DNA from: JBCCRH01 sp039208045
GTDB lineage: Bacteria > Bacteroidota > Bacteroidia > Chitinophagales > Saprospiraceae
DNA length: 6,403 bases
Direction: 5' to 3'
Assembly (NCBI GenBank): GCA_039208045.1
Contig: JBCCRH010000365.1
Span: forward strand, 1 to 6,403
Shown here piece by piece: positions 1-4,376 of the stretch. Numbering within the stretch: position 1 is the stretch's first letter; each line of letters begins with the position of its first letter. Under the pieces are notes generated by a model, which had not been told where the DNA came from, did no database searches, and saw only the letters and a program-made list of their open reading frames with translations. The translations under genes and the position numbers were made by a program.

Positions 1-157
1 CTTATAAACGTTAAGGAAAAGATAAATATCCTACAGCGGATTACAAATCCGCTGAGCACGTGCTGGCTTTTTTCGTAAAGTCTGGCCCGCGCCAAGTGGA
101 TTTGCAATCCGCGTGGTGATTTATTTTTAGCTTATAAACGTTAAGGAAAAGATAAAT
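1..157. repeat. 27-bp perfect direct repeat bracketing a REP-like element
   Basis: The same 27 bases, starting CTTATAAACG and ending GATAAAT, occur at 1-27 and 131-157 with no mismatch. The left copy begins at the window edge, so the repeat could be longer. Between the copies lies a paired-hairpin element (28-120) and ten further bases. The arrangement looks like a target duplication around an inserted element, but 27 bp is longer than typical transposase target duplications. A tandem duplication of a 130-bp unit, or slippage, is equally possible. What is seen is the identity of the two copies; the mechanism is inference. Confidence 0.9.
28..120. mobile_element. REP/BIME-like pair of inverted hairpins (non-autonomous)
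   Basis: The first hairpin is AGCGGATT (35-42), a 3-nt loop, then AATCCGCT (46-53), a perfect 8-bp stem. The second has GGATT (98-102), a 3-nt loop, and AATCC (106-110), extended by a G-T and a G-C pair. The outer 26 bases, 28-53 and the reverse complement of 95-120, match at 19 of 26 positions, so the two hairpins form imperfect terminal inverted repeats. A further palindrome, AGCACGTGCT, lies at 55-64. GCGGATT-type hairpins of this kind are, as I recall, scattered through Bacteroidota genomes. They resemble REP sequences mobilised by RAYT/IS200-like Y1 transposases. No transposase is encoded here, so any mobility would be in trans. A minus-strand open frame across the element is a by-product of the repeat. 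Confidence 0.65.
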
Positions 158-160
158 TTG
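153..160 (+). promoter_or_regulatory. Candidate Bacteroidota -7 promoter element for the 214-711 gene
   Basis: TAAATTTG matches the Bacteroidota -7 consensus TAnnTTTG at every defined position. It spans the right edge of the second 27-bp repeat copy; the left copy continues as TAAATATC and so lacks the motif. Transcription would begin a few bases downstream, giving a leader of about 45-50 nt before the ATG at 214. No good -33 TTTG element is visible at the usual spacing (around 128-134 the sequence is TTAGCTT), so the assignment rests on the -7 box and its position. Confidence 0.4.
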
Positions 161-213
161 TATTGAGCCAGTAATAGTTTTTAATCCCAATAGAATAACA
201 GAAAAGGTTATCC

Positions 214-711
214 ATGAACGATCCAAAAATTATCCTTTGCAGCCTACTGCTGCTCGCCAGCACTGCATTCACCCATTTAGCGCAAGCGCAAAATGCAGAG
301 CAACACTTCTCACAGATGCTAGAGGCCTTGGCCTCCAAAAAAGCAATCCACCATGCTTACCGAGTAACGACTACCGTAGAAGCAGCAGGTACTTCTCAGA
401 CCTTTTGTGGCGAAGGCCAGCTTTCGCTGCGTGCGGGCCAGCTCAAGAGCGGGCGTACGCCTCAGGGAGTCTGCCAAGTAGGAGCAGCAAGTACCCATAC
501 GTTGGGTATAAAAATGTACACGACCGGGGCCGGTAATGTGGTCGTAATGGTGCATTCGAGTGAAGATGACTGGACGCGTCGCCTGCAAAATATTGAACTT
601 CGGGCGGCTAGTAGTGAAATGATCATTACGGGCCAGTATATTCAAGATCAAATTGTAGAGCGTTATCGTATTGCGGTGCCGCTTCCCGGTGCGCTGATGG
701 CAAATCGATAA
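214..711 (+). CDS. Small secreted protein of unknown function
   Basis: This encodes 165 residues of no family I can name. Residues 1-26 form a clear Sec signal peptide: a hydrophobic core (IILCSLLLLAS) and a likely cleavage after AQA near residue 25. The mature part, about 140 residues, starts with a short helix-prone segment (HFSQMLEALASKKA). It then appears beta-rich, with alternating segments such as YRVTTTVEA, GNVVVMVHS and SEMIITGQY. It has two cysteines (65 and 87) that could form a disulfide in the periplasm. There is no lipobox, so it is probably soluble in the periplasm or secreted; no T9SS tail is present. The ATG at 214 is preceded by a weak purine-rich AAAAGG and gives the intact signal peptide, which decides the start. 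A very distant LolA-like fold is conceivable from the opening pattern but is not supported by any motif. It is followed by a 114-bp gap, so cotranscription with the lectin gene is uncertain. Confidence 0.8.
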   Translation: MNDPKIILCSLLLLASTAFTHLAQAQNAEQHFSQMLEALASKKAIHHAYRVTTTVEAAGTSQTFCGEGQLSLRAGQLKSGRTPQGVCQVGAASTHTLGIKMYTTGAGNVVVMVHSSEDDWTRRLQNIELRAASSEMIITGQYIQDQIVERYRIAVPLPGALMANR

Positions 712-825
712 CTACTCGTCGCAGTAATAAGACCTTACGTATAGATTAAGCAGTTGGCAAAAGCAAAGCGCTGCATTAGTTACTTTTCTTTTGTAATTTA
801 AGAAGGAAAGAATACCCTTTAATTT

Positions 826-1929
826 ATGAGATCTTTTGCTTTTGCCTGCCTTCTCTTTTTTATTGCTACTACTTCCATAATTGCTCAATCGGAAAGTGAT
901 AAACCTACACCGGAAGATTTTGTCACTAGTGGCTACACGAAGCTTACCGGTAATAACTGCTTCCAGCTCACCCCAGATCGCAACTGGACCTCTGGCTCGG
1001 TGTGGCATAAAAAAGCGATTGATTTGAATGCGCCCTTTGAGATGGAGGTAGACTTGATGTTAGGGTGTAAAGACGCCGATGGGGCTGATGGCATTGTATT
1101 TGTGTTTCATCCTAATTTCAATAAAATGGGATTTATGGGCGAGGGCATGGGTTTTGCAGGCCTCCGGCCTTCTTTAGGTATAGAGATTGATACCTGGCAG
1201 AATCACCACCTGGAGGATCCTTCTTTCGACCATCTGGCCTTGCTTCAGAATGGAAGTATGAATCATTTCTACAGCCTTACCCCTCCCGAAAAAATACCGA
1301 ATATTGAAGACTGCCGGACTCATACCATGAAGGTAAAATGGCTCCCCTCGATCACCACTTTTACTATTTTTATTGATGATCGACTCTACTTGAATTATAA
1401 AGGAGATATTGTCAATCGCATTTTTAGGGGTAATGCTAAGGTATACTGGGGCGTCACAGCAGCTACCGGTGGCTTCAACAACAAACATGCCCTTTGCTTC
1501 GAAAAGCTAGTGTACGACGAAGTGACAGAAGAAGAAATGGTCTCTTTTTCTCCCATTAAGTCTATTGACTTATTAAAAGGAGAAATCCGTACGCTTGATC
1601 AGCTACAGTTTACGAGTGGTAGTGCTGGCGTAAAAAAAGAATCTTTTGGAGAACTAGAAAAGCTCTACCGCTTACTCAAAGAAAACCCAGCATATTCACT
1701 AGAGATATTTGGGCATACCGATAGTAGCGGCGACGCTGAGCGCAATAAAGTGCTTTCGCAAAATAGAGCAGAGGCCGTTGCTCAGTACCTTATCGCTCGT
1801 GGTATTGACAAGAAGCGAATAAAACCCATTGGCTACGGCGAGCTGTACCCCCTTACTTCCAACCGAACACCCGAAGGCAGGAGCCTAAACCGCAGAGTAG
1901 AAATACACCTGTTCAAACCTATTCCATAA
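826..1929 (+). CDS. Secreted L-type lectin domain fused to OmpA-like peptidoglycan-binding domain
   Basis: This 367-residue protein probably tethers a carbohydrate-binding domain to the cell wall. Residues 1-21 are a signal peptide (cleavage near IIA-Q). Residues about 36-232 match a legume-type (L-type) lectin. They include A87-D88-G with a following VFVF strand, the metal-site segment E120-I-D122-T-W-Q-N126, then DPSFDH (131-136) and the late WGVTAATGG strand (208-216). These correspond to the E-x-D, N and D/H ligands for Mn/Ca in legume lectins. Residues about 255-363 are an OmpA C-terminal domain: FGHTDSSGD with D299, NRAEAV with R314 (the usual diaminopimelate-binding Asp and Arg), GYGE, and EGRSLNRRVEI at the end. 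There is no transmembrane barrel, so the protein is expected in the periplasm. AAGAAGG sits 15-20 bases upstream of the ATG, loose for a Shine-Dalgarno. TACTTTTC (781-788) is a one-mismatch -7 box, with a TTG 24 bp upstream, weak promoter evidence. The gene ends 13 bp from the convergent HhH gene with no clear terminator hairpin. Domain calls are strong; the sugar bound is unknown. Confidence 0.92.
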   Translation: MRSFAFACLLFFIATTSIIAQSESDKPTPEDFVTSGYTKLTGNNCFQLTPDRNWTSGSVWHKKAIDLNAPFEMEVDLMLGCKDADGADGIVFVFHPNFNKMGFMGEGMGFAGLRPSLGIEIDTWQNHHLEDPSFDHLALLQNGSMNHFYSLTPPEKIPNIEDCRTHTMKVKWLPSITTFTIFIDDRLYLNYKGDIVNRIFRGNAKVYWGVTAATGGFNNKHALCFEKLVYDEVTEEEMVSFSPIKSIDLLKGEIRTLDQLQFTSGSAGVKKESFGELEKLYRLLKENPAYSLEIFGHTDSSGDAERNKVLSQNRAEAVAQYLIARGIDKKRIKPIGYGELYPLTSNRTPEGRSLNRRVEIHLFKPIP

Positions 1930-1942
1930 AATAATCTACGCC

Positions 1943-2743
1943 CTAATCAAACAGCTCGGCCTGCCAAATGGTAATGGCTTGCTCGCCGTAATTAACCACC
2001 ACAGGCAAGCTACCTTGCTGTGTAGAAGTAGACTGGATACCTACTTTGTTAAATCCCTTGAACATCCGCAATTCCTGGCGATTTCGCCAATCGGGGAAAT
2101 AGCTCAGGTACTGCTCACAAACCGTCCGTACTCGATCGAAAGAAAACCAGTTATCAGCATCAAATTGATAAAAATAAAAAGCCAATTCGATGGCCCCATA
2201 GTGCTCCACATCAAAGATTTCTAAGTAGCTCTGGTAAAGCAATTGGCGCTTGGCCTCTGCTAGGGGGGCACCTAAGCCCTGCTCTTCCCAAGCTCTTTTC
2301 ATCCGATAACTAACCCATTCTTTAAAAGCACTCTCATTGCCGACCAAGGCCCGAAAAGCAATTTCATCTTCAAAATGCTGCGTATAATCGCTTAGCACCC
2401 AATTATCCATAATGACGCCATTGAACATGGCTGCACGGAATGCTTCTGCGGCAGGTTTCCCAAACGAGTAGACCAGGTCATTGAATTTATCCGTACCAAA
2501 ACCTGCAATGCCTTCTAGCTGTCGTACAGAGCTGAATCGGCGCCTAGATAGGCTCAATCGACGATCAATAATGCGCTGCGCTACGGTAGCTCCAATCGTA
2601 ATGTTGCTAGTGCCCCCGCTATTGGGGTCATCTAGCAGCGCTGAACTTTCTATGATATCTTCGATGGCACGGGCGTTGTTAAGGAATTGCAATACGCGGG
2701 ATTCCACCCAAGTAGGGACTTCAACCGTTTGAAATTGGGGCAT
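1943..2743 (-). CDS. Helix-hairpin-helix domain protein of unknown function
   Basis: This 266-residue protein has no signal peptide or membrane segment and is probably cytoplasmic. The N-terminal region (about 10-95) has a helical segment, RVLQFLNNARAIEDI (16-30), followed by IGATVAQRIIDRR (50-62) and SSVRQLEGIAGFGTDKFNDL (71-90). This is the ComEA-style helix-hairpin-helix pattern of an Ile-Ile-x-x-Arg helix, a 'F-x-S-V-x-x-L' turn and an I-x-G-x-G hairpin, which often binds DNA non-specifically or packs against protein partners. From memory, similar LNxAxxxEDI-plus-HhH modules open various multidomain bacterial proteins, but I cannot verify this. The rest (about 96-266) is largely helical and aromatic-rich (AIELAFYFYQFDADNWFSF), ending in short beta-like segments; I recognise no family. 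The ATG at 2743 begins 19 bp after the stop of the barrel gene, so the two are likely cotranscribed. No strong Shine-Dalgarno is visible, as is common in Bacteroidota. Confidence 0.82.
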   Translation of the reverse strand: MPQFQTVEVPTWVESRVLQFLNNARAIEDIIESSALLDDPNSGGTSNITIGATVAQRIIDRRLSLSRRRFSSVRQLEGIAGFGTDKFNDLVYSFGKPAAEAFRAAMFNGVIMDNWVLSDYTQHFEDEIAFRALVGNESAFKEWVSYRMKRAWEEQGLGAPLAEAKRQLLYQSYLEIFDVEHYGAIELAFYFYQFDADNWFSFDRVRTVCEQYLSYFPDWRNRQELRMFKGFNKVGIQSTSTQQGSLPVVVNYGEQAITIWQAELFD

Positions 2744-2762
2744 AGAGCAGGATTATAGGTTA

Positions 2763-3464
2763 TTAAAAGAAATAGATGCCGGATAGTCCAATCCGGTAAT
2801 TGCGAAGATACAAAACAGTAGCTTCTTGTTTACCAAAGTTGACAGGCCTCGCTTCAAAGGTATCACTTCGATCAAAAAATCGATTGAGGCCATAGCTAGC
2901 CCGTATCTTCATTCCAAAATGTTCAGAAAACTGAAAGCCAAGGCCACCAATGACGCTAAACTCATTTCGATTGAAATCGTCTGAGAAATCTTCAAAGTAA
3001 ATCCCACGGCTATTGGTTCCCTGCTGATCGATAGAGAAATTGATTAGGCGCGCAAAGGAAATTCCCGCTTCTATAAAATACCCCTTGGGCTCATCATTAA
3101 ATTTATGCCGTATCAAAAACGGAACTTCTACATAGTTTAAGGAGATGGAATTGTTGGTTTGCTGAGCACCGCGAGAGGTCCGAAAATCTCCAAACCGACT
3201 TCCTTTACCTAAATACAGCAGCTCAATGACTAACTCTGTTTGATAGGTAAAACGAGCGGTACCATATACACCAGCTTGGAAATTGAACTTGCTAAATCCA
3301 CTGTAAAGATCACCATCAATTTGTGAGATGTTGACACCTGCCAGCACTCCTGCACGAAAGCGCTGCTTGACGCGCTTGCGTCGCTTACGCTTTTGACCAA
3401 AGGCATCATCTGTAATAAATGTAATAAGGAAGAGGGTCAAAAGTAGGTAACATACTTTTTTCAT
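2763..3464 (-). CDS. PorT-like outer-membrane beta-barrel protein
   Basis: This 233-residue protein fits the short Bacteroidota barrels of the PorT/OMP_b-brl_2 type. Residues 1-23 are a signal peptide (KK, then a LLLTLFLITF core and cleavage at AFG-Q). Mature residues 36-233 alternate in amphipathic strands typical of an 8-to-10-strand barrel: RAGVLAGVNISQIDGD (37-52), NFQAGVYGTARF, TELVIELLYLGKGSRF, SLNYVEVPFLIRHKF (108-122), GYFIEAGISFARL, FSVIGGLGFQF, FGMKIRASYGL, and a final strand IGLSGIYFF. The 'Y-E-V-P-F-L-I-R' segment and the aromatic C-terminus are hallmarks of this family and of barrel assembly by BAM. An unusual polybasic run, KRKRRKRVKQR (25-35), follows the cleavage site. It may contact peptidoglycan or lipid head groups on the periplasmic side; that is inference. 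It is the first gene of a probable two-gene unit with the HhH gene. Members of this family have varied roles, so PorT itself (a T9SS component) should not be assumed. Confidence 0.88.
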   Translation of the reverse strand: MKKVCYLLLTLFLITFITDDAFGQKRKRRKRVKQRFRAGVLAGVNISQIDGDLYSGFSKFNFQAGVYGTARFTYQTELVIELLYLGKGSRFGDFRTSRGAQQTNNSISLNYVEVPFLIRHKFNDEPKGYFIEAGISFARLINFSIDQQGTNSRGIYFEDFSDDFNRNEFSVIGGLGFQFSEHFGMKIRASYGLNRFFDRSDTFEARPVNFGKQEATVLYLRNYRIGLSGIYFF

Positions 3465-3530
3465 AGTCGGGTTTCATATTTAGTGAGTGAATCGTATAGA
3501 GACTAAAATAACGAATGCTCTACTAAAGAG

Positions 3531-3576
3531 TTGGCATTCTGCCAAATATCTTTCACATTTGTAGCCTAAATGCCAA
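3531..3576. promoter_or_regulatory. Candidate operator: TTGGCA palindrome plus an extra half-site in the divergent intergenic region
   Basis: TTGGCA (3531-3536), a 3-nt spacer and TGCCAA (3540-3545) form a perfect 6-bp inverted repeat. A third copy of the half-site, TGCCAA, lies at 3571-3576, seven bases before the ATG at 3583. All three sit in the 118-bp gap between two divergent genes (2763-3464 minus and 3583-4284 plus), where an operator could control either one. A near-consensus -7 box, TATCTTTC (3547-3554), follows the palindrome on the plus strand. On the minus strand a one-mismatch -7 box, TATTTTAG, lies at 3510-3503. No regulator gene is adjacent, so the function is speculative. Confidence 0.3.
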
Positions 3577-3582
3577 TCCACT

Positions 3583-4284
3583 ATGCAGCTCAGTATCTTA
3601 AAAGAATGGATCGAACGCTTTAAAAAATACCTAGCTAAGCCCCAAAGCCGAGCCCTACTCCACCTCTACGAATCCCAACAACTATTTGCCCAACATTGGG
3701 ATACAGAAGCTGCTGACTTTGCCACCATGTACGACCAAAGCCTCCAAAACAATACCACCAAACGCCTCTGGAAGCGAGAGGCTTACGAACCCAAGCGCCT
3801 CCTGCTCGCCTTTACTACGCTAGACGCCGATTACCTACGGTTCATCTTTCGCGATCTGTTTAACGAAGCCATCGAGCCTGCCACTAGAGCTTCCCGATTT
3901 ATATTCCACTGCGATGAATTGCTCCAACAATACAAAACCACCAACCCCAGATCCATCGACAACAACCACTATCACGATGACTATCAGATGGTCTGCCTCT
4001 ACTTAGCCTTCCGCTATCCCAAGCAGTATACCTTGTACCATCAGGAAGCATTCCAAGCGTTCCTCCGCCTGCTCAATAGCCGCAATATTTTGGAAAGCCA
4101 CGACATGGAACGCTTCTTCAAAATTATGCGTACAGTACAAAAGCTACTGCTCAAAGAGGAAGAACTTATCCAATGCCACCTAGCTCGCTTCCCCCAAGCC
4201 AACGCCGACCTACGAGAGCACCTACTCTTAGCTTATGAATTTTATCGGTTTTGTACTGCCTCGCAAGTAAAGCCCCCATTTTAA
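3583..4284 (+). CDS. All-helical protein resembling the N-terminal region of McrB-like ATPases (no ATPase domain)
   Basis: This 233-residue protein has no signal peptide, no membrane segment and a charged, helical, aromatic-rich composition, so it is expected in the cytoplasm. Conspicuous segments are KRLWKREAYEPKRLLLAF (60-77), DADYLRFIFRDLFNEA (81-96), RFIFHCDELLQQY (104-116), NNHYHDDYQMVCLYLAFRYP (126-145) and ESHDMERFFKIMRTVQKLL (171-189). From memory, similar strings occur in the N-terminal, non-catalytic region of McrB-family AAA+ proteins of Bacteroidota, which are restriction-type GTPases/ATPases. I cannot check this without a search. No Walker A (GxxxxGKS/T), Walker B or NTxD motif is present, and the frame ends at TAA 4282-4284, three bases before a terminator, so no AAA+ part follows. 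It may be a stand-alone paralogue or a relic. The ATG at 3583 has a poor Shine-Dalgarno. Coding is C-rich and G-poor compared with its neighbours. Confidence 0.8.
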   Translation: MQLSILKEWIERFKKYLAKPQSRALLHLYESQQLFAQHWDTEAADFATMYDQSLQNNTTKRLWKREAYEPKRLLLAFTTLDADYLRFIFRDLFNEAIEPATRASRFIFHCDELLQQYKTTNPRSIDNNHYHDDYQMVCLYLAFRYPKQYTLYHQEAFQAFLRLLNSRNILESHDMERFFKIMRTVQKLLLKEEELIQCHLARFPQANADLREHLLLAYEFYRFCTASQVKPPF

Positions 4285-4286
4285 AC

Positions 4287-4334
4287 AAAAAGACCTATTC
4301 CACTAATCCAAAGATTAGCAAAATAGGTCTTTTT
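4287..4334. terminator. Strong bidirectional intrinsic terminator with compound hairpin
   Basis: AAAAAGACCTATT (4287-4299) pairs perfectly with AATAGGTCTTTTT (4322-4334), a 13-bp stem. The loop itself contains a second perfect stem, CTAATC (4303-4308) with GATTAG (4313-4318), closed by a CAAA tetraloop. The T-run at 4330-4334 ends transcripts of the 3583-4284 gene, which stops three bases upstream. On the other strand the A-run at 4287-4291 reads as a T-run and terminates the convergent T9SS gene. The stem is perfect and sits exactly between two convergent genes. Confidence 0.92.
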
Positions 4335-4346
4335 ATTAATGTAATC

Positions 4347-4376
4347 GGGGTAGTCGAGCGCAGTCGAGACTACTCC
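4347..4376. repeat. Interspersed palindromic repeat overlapping a stop codon
   Basis: GGGGTAGTC (4347-4355) and GACTACTCC (4368-4376) form a 9-bp inverted repeat (one G-T pair) around GAGCGCAGTCGA. The central GAGCGCAGTCGA-type string is one I recognise as a widely scattered short repeat in Bacteroidota genomes; it often yields the spurious translation 'VVERSRD', as it does here. The repeat's right arm contains the last sense codon (GAG) and the stop (TAG, 4372-4370 on the minus strand) of the T9SS protein gene. It could act as a second hairpin downstream of the stop, but it lacks a T-tract. Confidence 0.6.

Noticed and set aside
1..157. CRISPR array
   Set aside because: There are only two direct repeat copies with a 103-bp spacing that itself contains paired hairpins, which does not fit repeat-spacer geometry, and no cas gene is present.
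41..226. Minus-strand open frame of 61 codons across the left repeat region
   Set aside because: It reads through the REP-like hairpins, and the resulting peptide is a translation of the repeat. It has no ribosome-binding site, and it overlaps the likely promoter and start of the 214-711 gene.
237..651. Alternative frames overlapping the 214-711 gene (plus 237-536 and minus 319-651)
   Set aside because: Neither has a signal peptide, recognisable domain or upstream signal, while the 214 frame has a clean signal peptide and a candidate promoter.
712..1008. Minus-strand open frame across the gap before the lectin gene
   Set aside because: It overlaps the signal peptide and early mature part of the well-supported lectin-OmpA gene, and its product is a low-quality basic sequence with no family features.
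1930..1942. Terminator between the convergent lectin and HhH genes
   Set aside because: The 13-bp gap and its flanks contain no stem with a T-run on either strand.
2481..2732. Plus-strand open frame opposite the HhH gene
   Set aside because: It is antisense to the coherent HhH-domain frame, and its Ser/Arg-rich product shows no domain.
3583..4284. Frameshifted full-length McrB gene
   Set aside because: A frameshift would leave AAA+ coding sequence downstream, but the next bases are a terminator, a repeat and a convergent gene with no Walker motifs in any frame I read.
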